A stretch of DNA of 64,000 nucleotides from Marinobacter salinisoli (GTDB taxonomy: Bacteria > Pseudomonadota > Gammaproteobacteria > Pseudomonadales > Oleiphilaceae). The DNA lies in NCBI RefSeq assembly GCF_017301335.1, contig NZ_CP071247.1:1798001-1862000 (forward strand), read 5' to 3'. Shown piece by piece: positions 33,466 to 41,793 of this stretch; position 1 is the first letter of the stretch; each line of letters starts with the position of its first letter. A program made the translations under genes and the position numbers. The notes under the pieces were generated by a model. It was given only the letters and a program-made list of their open reading frames with translations, was not told the DNA's origin and ran no database searches.

Positions 33466-33870
33466 ATGGAGCCGTTAACCGGGCGCAGTCTCTGGGAACT
33501 GATCAAACATCTCCGGCATTGGCTGGCGAATCTCAACCGGGCGGGTGAGCAACGGAAGCAGCAGTCGGTGGATGCGCTGAGATCTGTGATCGTCGCGTCC
33601 CGAAGCACCGCAACCTACCTGCGTCAGGTTCGTGAAACCGGCCAACCGTCCCATGACACCGAGGCCAGGCTGTCGGAACAGTGGACCCGCCTCGGATTCG
33701 AGTTGCGCGACCTTGGGCTGATCAAGCTGGCCAAGCGGTGCGATATTTCCGGCCGCTACTGGGCCGATGCTTCCCAGTTTGAACCGGACTTTATCGAGAA
33801 GGCCGACATCAGCCTGGAGCGGATGGAGCAATTGGCCCGTTCCCTTGAAGCCGAGATTTCCCACCGCTGA
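33466..33870 (+). CDS. Hypothetical helical protein, 134 residues
   Basis: ATG 33466 is chosen for AAAGGGAG eight bases upstream; an in-frame GTG at 33328 has none. The product is hydrophilic, Arg/Leu/Glu-rich and predicted almost wholly helical (SLWELIKHLRHWLANL, quoted as LIKHLRHWL; and SLERMEQLARSLEAEI). There is no signal peptide or membrane helix, so it is probably cytosolic. No family is recognised. It is divergent from the 7TM-DISM gene, 180 bases apart, and followed by a 209-base gap, so it appears to be a single-gene unit. Confidence 0.7.
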   Translation: MEPLTGRSLWELIKHLRHWLANLNRAGEQRKQQSVDALRSVIVASRSTATYLRQVRETGQPSHDTEARLSEQWTRLGFELRDLGLIKLAKRCDISGRYWADASQFEPDFIEKADISLERMEQLARSLEAEISHR

Positions 33871-34079
33871 CGCAGCCCCTGCCCGGATATCCCCTGACAG
33901 CCGCCGGCGGCGCAATCCGGTCATCAACTACACTTGGGTGTGTCGGGACAGGTTCAGGCCTGTGACCGGTCGCCAGCGTTCGTATCTGTTGGCCAACGTA
34001 CGCATTTCGGTGAGGGCGGGGGTATCCGATGCCTGACAATCGTCCGATCCCTTATTGACCCGACGCGGGTGTGGTTGAG

Positions 34080-34472
34080 ATGGTAACTGAGCAGTTTTAC
34101 CTGATTCTGGCGGATGCGCTGCTGGTGTTGCATGTGTTGTTCGTGGCGTTTGTTGTGCTCGGACTGGTGCTGATTCTGCTTGGTGGTGCGCTTCGTTGGC
34201 ACTGGGTACGAAACGTCTGGTTTCGACGGGCCCATCTTGTCGCCATCGGCGTGGTAGTGCTGCAGTCCTGGCTTGGTGTTATCTGCCCGCTGACCACCTG
34301 GGAAATGGCTCTGCGCCGGAAGGCGGGGGCCGCCACCTACGACGGCTCGTTCGTCCAGCATTGGCTGCACGCCATTCTTTATTACGATGCGCCAGAGTGG
34401 GTGTTCATCGTCGTCTATTCACTGTTCGGGGCGCTGGTTCTGGCCAGCTGGTTTCTGGTTCGGCCCCGCTGA
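34080..34472 (+). CDS. DUF2784 family membrane protein
   Basis: 130 residues from ATG 34080 (GTG 34071 would add three). Three to four membrane helices: about 8-35, 48-68, and 102-125. The DUF2784 pattern is clear in ICPLTTWEMALR and the conserved acidic/aromatic segment FVQHWLHAILYYDAPEWV, quoted as QHWLHAILYYDAPEW. Function unknown. It lies 18 bases ahead of an SDR gene in the same direction and is probably co-transcribed. Confidence 0.87.
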   Translation: MVTEQFYLILADALLVLHVLFVAFVVLGLVLILLGGALRWHWVRNVWFRRAHLVAIGVVVLQSWLGVICPLTTWEMALRRKAGAATYDGSFVQHWLHAILYYDAPEWVFIVVYSLFGALVLASWFLVRPR

Positions 34473-34490
34473 AAACGGAAGGAGGTTGTT

Positions 34491-35162
34491 GTGTCCGAGA
34501 ACAAAACAGTCGTGATTACAGGGGCCAATCGGGGGATTGGTTTGGAGCTGGCGCGGCATTACGCAGGTGCCGGCTGCGCCGTGATCGGCGTTTGCCGGTC
34601 GCCATCGGATGAGCTTTCGGAGGTTGCCGATCGAGTGATCGATGGCGTGGATGTAACCACCGAAAACGGCATCAATACACTGAAGACCGCGCTCGAAGGT
34701 GAGCAGATTGATTTGCTGATCAACAACGCGGGCTTGTTGCAGGATGAGCAGCTCGGCAGCATCGATTTCGACTCCATTCGAACCCAGATGGAAATCAATG
34801 CCTACGCACCGCTTCGGGTTGCACAAGCCCTGGTTTCCCAGATCCCTTCCGGCGGCAAAATCGCCAACATCACCAGCCGTATGGGCTCCATCGCCGACAA
34901 CGATTCGGGCGGCCGCTACGGCTACCGGGCGTCCAAGGCGGCGCTGAACGCCTTTGGGAAGTCCCTGGCGGTCGATCTGAAACCGAAGGGCATCGCTGTC
35001 GCACAGCTGCACCCGGGCTATGTGAAGACCCGGATGGTGAACTTCGGTGGTTTGATTACGCCAGAAGAGGCGGCTAAAGGTCTGGCCGAGCGCATCGGAC
35101 AGCTGGACCTGGAAAATTCCGGCTCATTCTGGCACAGCAACGGTGAGGAGCTGCCCTGGTAA
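34491..35162 (+). CDS. SDR family oxidoreductase (CsgA-like)
   Basis: 223 residues, shorter than classical SDRs. A GTG start with GGAAGGAGG upstream. TGANRGIG (cofactor loop), NNAG and YRASK (catalytic Tyr/Lys) are present, and the C-terminus reads HPGYVKTRMV as in the C-factor-type SDRs. The start MSENKTVVITGANRGIG is shown by its last eight residues. Second gene after DUF2784; function unknown. Confidence 0.9.
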   Translation: MSENKTVVITGANRGIGLELARHYAGAGCAVIGVCRSPSDELSEVADRVIDGVDVTTENGINTLKTALEGEQIDLLINNAGLLQDEQLGSIDFDSIRTQMEINAYAPLRVAQALVSQIPSGGKIANITSRMGSIADNDSGGRYGYRASKAALNAFGKSLAVDLKPKGIAVAQLHPGYVKTRMVNFGGLITPEEAAKGLAERIGQLDLENSGSFWHSNGEELPW

Positions 35163-35199
35163 TCGCTACCAGGGCCGGTTTAAAGCCGAATAGGTGCCT

Positions 35200-35619
35200 T
35201 CAGCGTACGACAAATACCGAGACGTCCGTATGCTTGACCAGATTAGCGGCATTGGAATGCAGCACGTGTAGACGATCACCAGGGCCCGGCGGGTGGGAGG
35301 CCATCACCACCAGGTCGACACCGGTGTCCTTCACAGCCTGGTGCAGTTTTTTGTCCAGCTCCACCGCGGTGTCTGGTGTCGTGATCACCATGCTGCTGGT
35401 CCGAACGCCATGGGACTTGCCCTGTTCTTCGGCAAATTCTTCCATTTTTTCGGCCAGCTCCTCGGGATTGTGCGCGACAGCCGAGGGCGTTGTGTTGGTA
35501 ATGGAGAGGTAACAAAGCGCCGCGTTGTAGTGCTTGGCGATATCAATGGCTGTGCTCAGAGCTTTGGATAGCTTGTCCAAGTGTTCCAGATCCACTGGTA
35601 CCAGTATCTTGCTGTACAT
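35200..35619 (-). CDS. Universal stress protein UspA family
   Basis: 139 residues, the usual single-domain size. It starts YSKILVPVDL and has the nucleotide-binding-type C-terminal loop DLVVMASHPPGPGDRLHVLHSNA, quoted in part as MASHPPGPGD, ending VSVFVVR. The glycine pattern is not the exact G-2x-G-9x-G(S/T) ATP motif, so ATP binding is uncertain. GGGGGAG precedes the start. Divergent from the mechanosensitive channel gene; the pairing of two stress genes back to back may be meaningful. Confidence 0.9.
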   Translation of the reverse strand: MYSKILVPVDLEHLDKLSKALSTAIDIAKHYNAALCYLSITNTTPSAVAHNPEELAEKMEEFAEEQGKSHGVRTSSMVITTPDTAVELDKKLHQAVKDTGVDLVVMASHPPGPGDRLHVLHSNAANLVKHTDVSVFVVR

Positions 35620-35798
35620 GAGCTCCCCCGCGTGATCCCTGTTGGTTTCATTTTATTCACTGTGTGCCTTAAGCATGGCAGTGGATTGTGAAGTCTGCCA
35701 AAAATTAAGGGCTTGAGTGAAATCTTACCCGGGTTTTGGCTACAGCGCAGTGCGCTGGCTGCTATCTTCAACAACAAAGCAGGCGGACGGAAGAAGAT

Positions 35799-36866
35799 AT
35801 GCTGGATTACTTTGAGGCGGGTGCGACCGCGTGGTTCTATCCCGCTTTGACGGCGGTATTATCTGTCATCGTCACCTACGGGCTGTTTCACCTGACGCTG
35901 GCGCTTATCCACCGGCTCACCCACCGGAAAACCGTGCCCCGCCTGTTTCTGGATGCCTCATCCCGCGCGCTCAGTGTGGTGGTTTGCCTGCTCGTCCTCA
36001 ACGTGGTGCTGGGGTCATCGCCGCCGGAACTGATCTGGCTGTCCCAGATACTGCACATCACCACACTGCTGCTTATTCTGGCTGTGACCTGGGCTCTGGT
36101 TCGGTGCACCTCGGCGATCGGGGACGTTATCGTCATGCTCAACCCCGTGCTTGAGGGGGAGTGGAAGCGGGCCAGGAAAGTCGAAACCCAGACCCGCTTT
36201 CTGGTGCGCGCGCTGAACATACTGATCGTCATTGTCGGGCTGGGCGCCGCGCTGATGACCTTCGAGCCGGTCCGGCATGTGGGCGGTTCTCTGCTGGCGT
36301 CGGCCGGTGTTGGTGGCATCATTCTGGGCTTCGCGGCCAGGCCGGTGCTGGGTAACCTGCTGGCGGGTATGCAGATCGCCCTGACGCAACCCTTTCGGAT
36401 TGACGATGTGCTCTACGTGCAGGGGGAGTGGTGCTGGGTCGAGGAGGTAACGGCTACCTACGTCGTGCTTCGGGTGTGGGACCTGCGCCGGCTGGTGGTG
36501 CCGCTGCAGTGGTTCATCGAAAACCCGTTCCAGAACTGGTCCCGGAATTCCTCAGAGTTGCTGGGAACAGTGTTTATCCGGGTGGATTATCACATGCCAA
36601 TACATCCGCTGCGGGAGGAGTTTGGCCGATTGCTACGCCAGACCTCGGAGTGGGATGGCCAGGTGGAAACGGTCCAGGTCACGGATACCGACGATCGGAC
36701 CATGCAGGTGCGTTTTCTGATGAGCGCCCGGAACTCCAGCCAGACCTGGGACCTGCGATGCGCCGTCCGGGAAGGACTGATCACCTTTGTGCAGGAGCAC
36801 TACCCCGAATACCTCCCGCGGGTGCGTGCCCGGCTCGTGGATACCGAGGAACCCAGCGAGGCCTAG
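35799..36866 (+). CDS. Small-conductance mechanosensitive channel (MscS family)
   Basis: 355 residues from ATG 35799 (GGAAGAAG upstream). Four to five membrane helices in the first 185 residues; the last is the pore-lining helix, GGSLLASAGVGGIILGFAAR, quoted as SAGVGGIILGFA, with the regular Gly/Ala pattern of MscS TM3. Then the beta domain (FRIDDVLYVQGEWCWVEEV) and a cytoplasmic alpha/beta domain. It releases solutes on osmotic downshock. Its stop overlaps the convergent pirin gene by four bases. Confidence 0.92.
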   Translation: MLDYFEAGATAWFYPALTAVLSVIVTYGLFHLTLALIHRLTHRKTVPRLFLDASSRALSVVVCLLVLNVVLGSSPPELIWLSQILHITTLLLILAVTWALVRCTSAIGDVIVMLNPVLEGEWKRARKVETQTRFLVRALNILIVIVGLGAALMTFEPVRHVGGSLLASAGVGGIILGFAARPVLGNLLAGMQIALTQPFRIDDVLYVQGEWCWVEEVTATYVVLRVWDLRRLVVPLQWFIENPFQNWSRNSSELLGTVFIRVDYHMPIHPLREEFGRLLRQTSEWDGQVETVQVTDTDDRTMQVRFLMSARNSSQTWDLRCAVREGLITFVQEHYPEYLPRVRARLVDTEEPSEA

Positions 36867-37735
36867 CGACGCCAGGGCGATGGCGGCCCCTCGGTGCGTT
36901 CTCCCGGCCAGTCGGGAATCTCGCCGAAGCGGGGGCTCTGGTTTTCCCAGTCGGTTTCCGCTTCAACAATTTCCGCTCTTTCATAACCCACGTAATTCCA
37001 CCACATGACGACCTCCTTTCGAAGCGGCAGGCCGCCAATCAGCAAAAGGCGGGTCAGTGGCTCGCAGGTTACCCTCAGTTGGTCAAGATTGCCTTCGATA
37101 TAGGCGAGTTCGTCGGTGTTGAAGCGTTCATCGTTGATGGTGCAGGCACCGGTCAGGGGCACGATGCCGTACTCGAAACCCGGTTCCAGGATTAAATCGA
37201 TCTCCTGCGCCAGTTCGCAGTCGATGTCCAAGCCGATCAGGGGCGAATACTGGAGTGTGTCAGCGCAGCGGGATCCATATTGTCCGGTCAGCAGGGTCCA
37301 GCTCGCCCCCTGAGCCTGCCAGGATGGCAGAGAGTCGTAGTGGTCGAAGCGTGCCGGGATATTGCGGTCGGCCTCGGGCAGGGCAATCCAGAGTTGCGCG
37401 GCGTGCAGGGCGCGCTCCCCGAACAAGGACTCTTCGGTGTGGCTGACGCCGTGCCCGGCGGTCATCAGGTTCACCTGACCCGGGCGAATGGGTTGGGTGG
37501 TGCCCAAGCTGTCCCGGTGCAGCAGCTCGCCTTCAATCATCCAGGTAAAGGTCTGCAGGCCGATGTGGGGATGAGGCGCCACTCGAAGCCCGGTTTCGGC
37601 TTCGCCAAAAGTCACGGGCCCGATGTGGTCGAGAAAGCACCAGGCGCCAATCTGCCGCCGCCCGACCGTGGGGAGGCAGCGGGCGACGGGAATGCCGCCC
37701 ACTTCTCCGTTTCTTGCCTTTAAAAGCTGTGCCAT
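36863..37735 (-). CDS. Pirin family protein
   Basis: 290 residues, bicupin. Metal-ligand motifs in the N-terminal cupin are HPHIGLQTFTW and HGVSHTE; DHIGPV precedes them. The start at 37735 is the first ATG in frame. Some bacterial pirins have quercetinase activity or act as redox or iron sensors; the role here is unknown. It follows the DoxX gene by 45 bases in the same direction; DoxX-pirin pairs with a divergent LysR are common and are linked to quinone or electrophile stress. C-terminal end overlaps the MscS gene stop. Confidence 0.92.
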   Translation of the reverse strand: MAQLLKARNGEVGGIPVARCLPTVGRRQIGAWCFLDHIGPVTFGEAETGLRVAPHPHIGLQTFTWMIEGELLHRDSLGTTQPIRPGQVNLMTAGHGVSHTEESLFGERALHAAQLWIALPEADRNIPARFDHYDSLPSWQAQGASWTLLTGQYGSRCADTLQYSPLIGLDIDCELAQEIDLILEPGFEYGIVPLTGACTINDERFNTDELAYIEGNLDQLRVTCEPLTRLLLIGGLPLRKEVVMWWNYVGYERAEIVEAETDWENQSPRFGEIPDWPGERTEGPPSPWRR

Positions 37736-37780
37736 CGCGCTGCATCCATCAGGTGTCTCCTTAGCATGGGCCGGCCCCCG

Positions 37781-38227
37781 TTATACGGCAAGTTTGTCCA
37801 GTGTTCGGTCTACCGACAGCCGGCCCGCACCGGAGAGCAGCAGGGAAACAGAGACCGCCAGCAGAGCCAGACCGAACTCGTAGCCGTTGTTGCTCATGAA
37901 GAGTCCATTGCCAATGTGTACGGCAAAAATGGCCACCAGCATGGTTAGCGCCAGAACGGCTGCAGCGGGGCGGACCAGCAGGCCCAGCAACAGGGCCAGG
38001 CCACCAAAAAATTCCGCACTACCTGCACCGAGTGCCATCAACCAGCCGGGCTCCAGGCCAATCGACGCCATCCACTGCCCGGTGCCCTCCAGCCCGTAAC
38101 CGTCGAACCAGCCGAACAGCTTCTGGGCACCGTGGGCCATGAAGATAATGCCGGCCGGAACTCTGAGGGCCAGGGGCGCAAAGCCGGCCGAGGTAGAAAG
38201 GGTTTTCTGAATCATTGCGTTGGTCAT
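37781..38227 (-). CDS. DoxX family membrane protein
   Basis: 148 residues with four membrane helices. The typical DoxX segment ALRVPAGIIFMAHGAQKLFGWF, quoted as GIIFMAHGAQKLFGWF, is at the N-terminus, and EFFGGLALLLGLLVR in the middle. AGGAG lies eight bases before the start. First gene of a two-gene unit with the pirin gene, divergent from a LysR regulator. DoxX proteins are implicated in redox or thiol stress in some bacteria; not shown here. Confidence 0.92.
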   Translation of the reverse strand: MTNAMIQKTLSTSAGFAPLALRVPAGIIFMAHGAQKLFGWFDGYGLEGTGQWMASIGLEPGWLMALGAGSAEFFGGLALLLGLLVRPAAAVLALTMLVAIFAVHIGNGLFMSNNGYEFGLALLAVSVSLLLSGAGRLSVDRTLDKLAV

Positions 38228-38273
38228 TTCTCAACTCCTGCTTGCTCATTCATAGGGAAGATGCAGCTAGAAT

Positions 38274-38290
38274 ATCTGTAAAAAACGGAT
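38274..38290. promoter_or_regulatory. Likely LysR box between DoxX and LysR genes
   Basis: ATCTGT-AAAAA-ACGGAT is a six-base dyad with one mismatch, of the ATC-N11-GAT kind bound by LysR proteins. It lies in the 116-base divergent gap, 47 bases before the DoxX start. A further ATCCGAT at 38327 repeats the half-site. No binding data exist here, so the role is inferred. Confidence 0.45.
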
Positions 38291-38343
38291 TGAATGGCGC
38301 TATTATTGCGTTATAAATATCAAAAAATCCGATGGGATGAGCT

Positions 38344-39240
38344 GTGCGACTACCAAAAACCACGCTTGAGCAATGGGCGATCCTGGCTGCCGTGGTGGAT
38401 GAGGGCAGTTTTGCCCGAGCTGCCGAGGCGTTAAACCGAAGCCAGTCGTCGGTCAGTTACGCCCTGAAAACCATGCAGGAACAGTTGCCCGCAGACGTGC
38501 TGGAGCAGCAGGGGCGACGCGCCCGACTGACCAGCGCCGGCGAGGTTTTGTTGCGCCGTGCCCGGGCCTTGCTGACGGAAATGGACAGCCTCGAGCGACT
38601 GGCCGCGGGCATTGATCAGGGGTGGGAGCCAGAGGTTCGCCTGGCCGTCGACGTGGTGTTTCCTCCGGCCAGGCTGGCGTCGGCCATGGAGCGGTTTGTC
38701 ACCCGCGACAACCCTACCCGGGTTCAGTTGACCGAATCTGTATTGTCCGGCACCCAGGAGGCGTTGATGAACGGGCAGGCTGATCTCGCCGTGGTGCACC
38801 GGCCCCCTGTGGGGTTCTGGGGGACCGAAATTCTCAATCTGGAATTTGTGGCTGTGGCCAGCCCCGATCACGAGCTGTTTGAGCTGAAAGGGCGCCTTAC
38901 CCATCAAGACCTGGCGCGTTATCGTCAGTTTGTGGTTCGCGATTCCGGACTCAAGCGCAGCCAGGACAGCGGCTGGCTTGGTGCCGAGCAGCGCTGGACC
39001 GTGTCCCATCTGAAAACCTCTATTCAGTTTGTGAAACAGGGGTTGGGGTTCGCGTGGTTACCGCAGGAGCACATCCGGGAAGAACTGGCCAGCGGCGCTT
39101 TGCGCCCAATTCCTCTCGCCGAAGGCGCCCGACGGACCGAACCGCTGTTTCTGGTGTTTGCCGACAGGGACAGCGCCGGGCCTGCCACCCGGGCTCTGGC
39201 CGATGAAATTCTGTCGGCGTGCGCGGCGGCCTCAGACTGA
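38344..39240 (+). CDS. LysR-type regulator of DoxX-pirin unit
   Basis: 298 residues, GTG start. The helix-turn-helix region reads FARAAEALNRSQSSVSYAL, quoted as FARAAEALNRSQSS, and the effector-binding domain follows in the normal length. The start is close to a GGGATGA. It is divergent from the DoxX-pirin genes with an apparent LysR dyad in the gap, so auto- and divergent regulation is likely by family precedent. The ligand is unknown. Confidence 0.92.
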   Translation: MRLPKTTLEQWAILAAVVDEGSFARAAEALNRSQSSVSYALKTMQEQLPADVLEQQGRRARLTSAGEVLLRRARALLTEMDSLERLAAGIDQGWEPEVRLAVDVVFPPARLASAMERFVTRDNPTRVQLTESVLSGTQEALMNGQADLAVVHRPPVGFWGTEILNLEFVAVASPDHELFELKGRLTHQDLARYRQFVVRDSGLKRSQDSGWLGAEQRWTVSHLKTSIQFVKQGLGFAWLPQEHIREELASGALRPIPLAEGARRTEPLFLVFADRDSAGPATRALADEILSACAAASD

Positions 39241-39375
39241 CGGTCGCGACGATAGCGGCGGAAAAAATTGATCGGCCCGGCTTGTTAGTGGGCCACTGGC
39301 TGGGACATCATGCGGTATTGCCAAAAAGGCCGGGGTGCCCTGGCGGAAACAACATCATCGATAAGGAGTCCTGTC

Positions 39376-40230
39376 TTGTCTGAGCTCGCTACCTACGAAA
39401 GCTTCAACGTCGAAGTGAACGATTACATCGCGCACGTTCAGTTCAGCCGTCCGGATAAGCTGAACACCATGAACAAGGCGTTCTGGCTTGAGCTGCCGCG
39501 CTGCATGCAGGACATCGAGGCCAACACCGACGCGCGGGTCATTGTGATTTCAAGCACTGGCAAGCATTTCTCTGCGGGTATGGATCTGGGCGTGTTCAGC
39601 GATACCAAATCTATTCCCATGACCGGCGATCCCGGCCGCATGGCCGAGAACCTGCGTCGGGTGGTGCTGCAGATTCAGGACACCGTGAGCTCTCTGGAAA
39701 AAGTCCGCCTGCCGGTTCTGGCGGCCATTCACGGTGGCTGTATTGGTGGCGCGCTGGATCTGGTGTGTGCGGCCGACAGCCGTTACTGCACCGACGACGC
39801 CTACTTCACCATCAAGGAAACCGAACTGGGCATGACCGCCGACGTGGGCACGCTGCAGCGGCTGCCCAAATTGATGCCCGAGGGCGTGGTGCGTGAGCTG
39901 GCGTATACCGGCCGCAAGTTTTCTGCCCAGGAAGCCCGGAACCTGGGCTTCGTCAATGCTGTGTATCCGTCTCAGGAAGCGCTGCTGGATGCGGTGATGG
40001 GCATTGCCCGTCAGATCGCGGCCAATTCGCCGCTGGCGGTGACGGGCTGCAAGGAAATGATCAACTTCACCCGTGACCATTCGGTGGAAGACAGCCTGCG
40101 CTACATGGCCACCTGGCAAGCGGGCATGTTCCGCCCGGGGGATATGATGAAAACGTTCCAGGCCAAGGCTCAGAAACAGCAGCCGGAATACGACGACCTG
40201 TTCCCGGTGAAGGGTCTGTTCGAGTCCTGA
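39376..40230 (+). CDS. Crotonase, delta(3,5)-delta(2,4)-dienoyl-CoA isomerase-like
   Basis: 284 residues. I chose TTG 39376: AAGGAG lies seven bases before it, whereas the longer start at 39310 has no ribosome site and adds residues outside the fold. Crotonase features: FSAGMDLGVF (CoA/oxyanion), HGGCIGGALDLVCAADSRYC, quoted as GGCIGGALDLVCAAD, and KETELGMTADVGTLQRLPK. The last segment, with Glu and Asp in KETELGMTADVG, matches the ECH1-type dienoyl-CoA isomerase active site rather than plain enoyl-CoA hydratase. It should shift double bonds in polyunsaturated acyl-CoAs during beta-oxidation. The next gene starts immediately after its stop. Confidence 0.88.
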   Translation: MSELATYESFNVEVNDYIAHVQFSRPDKLNTMNKAFWLELPRCMQDIEANTDARVIVISSTGKHFSAGMDLGVFSDTKSIPMTGDPGRMAENLRRVVLQIQDTVSSLEKVRLPVLAAIHGGCIGGALDLVCAADSRYCTDDAYFTIKETELGMTADVGTLQRLPKLMPEGVVRELAYTGRKFSAQEARNLGFVNAVYPSQEALLDAVMGIARQIAANSPLAVTGCKEMINFTRDHSVEDSLRYMATWQAGMFRPGDMMKTFQAKAQKQQPEYDDLFPVKGLFES

Positions 40231-40830
40231 ATGTCGGCCGGTAAGTCCCGCGGCGCCATGTCATCGCGCACCGCCCTGGTGTTTCAGGGCGGTATCGGTG
40301 TCGTGGGGCTGCTGGCTATTCTGATCCTCGACATTCCCGTGCAGAACGATGGCCTCGCTGGCACGGCCAGTGTTTTCTGGGGCTGTCTGGGCGCCCTGGC
40401 CACCTATCTTTTTCTGATCCTGCTCACCCGAGTCCCCGGCCTGTTTCCAGATGACCTGGAACGGCAGATGCGCGCCCTCCGTGCGTTCGCGCTTGGGCTG
40501 GGCGCTCCGACCCTTCTGGCTTTGTGTATTCTTGCCGGGGTGGGCGAGGAGCTGCTGTTCCGAGCTGCCTTGCAGGGCTGGCTGGCCGGCGAGCTTGGCC
40601 TTTATCCCGCGGTGGGGCTCGCCTCGGTTCTGTTCGGCCTGGCCCACTACGTGTCCTTCAGCTATTTCCTGGTCGCCACCGGGCTGGGCCTTTTGCTCGG
40701 CAGCGTGTATGTGGTGTCCGGCAGCCTGTCGCTGGTGATGGTCTGGCATGCGGTGTACGACATGATTGCGCTGTTCTGTTTGCTGCGCTTCCCGCACTGG
40801 TTCGGCCTCGCACCCAAGCACCCCAACTGA
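40231..40830 (+). CDS. CPBP family intramembrane metalloprotease
   Basis: 199 residues with about six membrane helices. The CPBP/Abi motifs are in order: EELLFRA (EExxxR), FGLAHY (FxxxH) and HAVYDM (HxxxD/N). The ATG directly follows the stop of the crotonase gene with no gap, so translation is coupled. Substrates of bacterial CPBP proteases are mostly unknown; some process peptides or affect protein secretion. Why it is coupled to a fatty-acid enzyme is unclear. Confidence 0.9.
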   Translation: MSAGKSRGAMSSRTALVFQGGIGVVGLLAILILDIPVQNDGLAGTASVFWGCLGALATYLFLILLTRVPGLFPDDLERQMRALRAFALGLGAPTLLALCILAGVGEELLFRAALQGWLAGELGLYPAVGLASVLFGLAHYVSFSYFLVATGLGLLLGSVYVVSGSLSLVMVWHAVYDMIALFCLLRFPHWFGLAPKHPN

Positions 40831-40852
40831 ATAACCGGAGTGTTCCGGCCAG

Positions 40853-41206
40853 TCACCAGAGGCCTGACACAATCCGCTGATGGTTCTCCACCGGCCGGTT
40901 GTAGATATACGTCCAGGCGGTGCCATGGCGTGTCGGCAGTTGCTCACGCAAGTACAGACTCTGTTCCGGGGCGTCCGGGAGAAAAACTTCAAGGGCATCC
41001 AGTTGCCACAGGATGCCCCGGGTAACGGAATAGACCTCCACCTGCACCCCTGACGAGGGATGCAGCAATGCCCCGGGGAAGGCGCCAAGATCATAAAGCG
41101 TCAGCGCGGTAAGGGTGTCCTCTCCCAAAAAGACTGCATCCTCAAGCAGGTGGCTGTTGTAGTGGCCACGCTTGAGGGTTCCGTAGACAGCGACCAGATG
41201 ATCCAT
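40853..41206 (-). CDS. Gamma-glutamylcyclotransferase-like protein
   Basis: 117 residues, YtfP/GGCT fold. The nucleotide-like loop VAVYGTLKRG at residues 5-14 is diagnostic, followed by LYDLGAFPGAL and a Glu in the middle (DALEVF). Family members cyclise gamma-glutamyl peptides, releasing 5-oxoproline, but the short YtfP-type forms are not well characterised. It starts six bases after the stop of the NnrU gene, and both follow the ArgP-like gene, so all three may be co-transcribed. Confidence 0.88.
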   Translation of the reverse strand: MDHLVAVYGTLKRGHYNSHLLEDAVFLGEDTLTALTLYDLGAFPGALLHPSSGVQVEVYSVTRGILWQLDALEVFLPDAPEQSLYLREQLPTRHGTAWTYIYNRPVENHQRIVSGLW

Positions 41207-41212
41207 CGCGGA

Positions 41213-41782
41213 TTAGACCGGTGCCACACCGATCAGCCACTGGTGCGCCCACATGACGGTGAGCACGTACAGCGCGAGACCAACCACCACCGCGATGATG
41301 TCGTTCTTGTTGCTGGCGGCTACTTTGGTCACCTGCCGCTGGGTGCGGCGCTTCATGGAAATACGATCGACCACCGCCCAGGCCAGGAACGAACCGAACA
41401 GCAGCACATCGTGCAGCATGCCATTGGCCAGCAGGTGCGCCAGTGCCCACAGCTTGACTGCCACCAGCATCGGATGCTTTACCGCGGCTTTGATGCGGCC
41501 GGGCACATAGGTGGCCACCAGCAGCGGAAAGACGGGCACAAGCAGCAGCATGGCCAGGTGCCGCAGCCCCGTGGGCGGGGTGTAGAGTACGGTCGGATCC
41601 ATGCGGGCCGCGCCGTAGCCGATCACAATCAATACCAGTCCGGCCAGCGACAGCAGGGAAACTATCCCCTTGAAGGCGTTTTCGCCCAGCTTGGCGCACC
41701 AGCGATCCCGCTGGGGCTCGTTGATGATCGAAAGCGAGTGGACCCCGAAAAACAGGATCAGGCCGGCAATGAGTGTCAGCAT
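41213..41782 (-). CDS. NnrU family membrane protein
   Basis: 189 residues with five to six membrane helices. The signature GRIKAAVKHPMLVAVKLWALAHLLANG, quoted as KHPMLVAVKLWALAHLLANG, is typical of NnrU, and HSLSIINEP near the start is also conserved. NnrU was named from nitric-oxide/nitrite reduction loci, but its role is unproven and no such genes are near here. AAGGAG precedes the start. It lies between an ArgP-like regulator and a GGCT gene in the same direction, at 11- and 6-base spacing. Confidence 0.9.
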   Translation of the reverse strand: MLTLIAGLILFFGVHSLSIINEPQRDRWCAKLGENAFKGIVSLLSLAGLVLIVIGYGAARMDPTVLYTPPTGLRHLAMLLLVPVFPLLVATYVPGRIKAAVKHPMLVAVKLWALAHLLANGMLHDVLLFGSFLAWAVVDRISMKRRTQRQVTKVAASNKNDIIAVVVGLALYVLTVMWAHQWLIGVAPV

Positions 41783-41793
41783 TCCGTGGCTCC

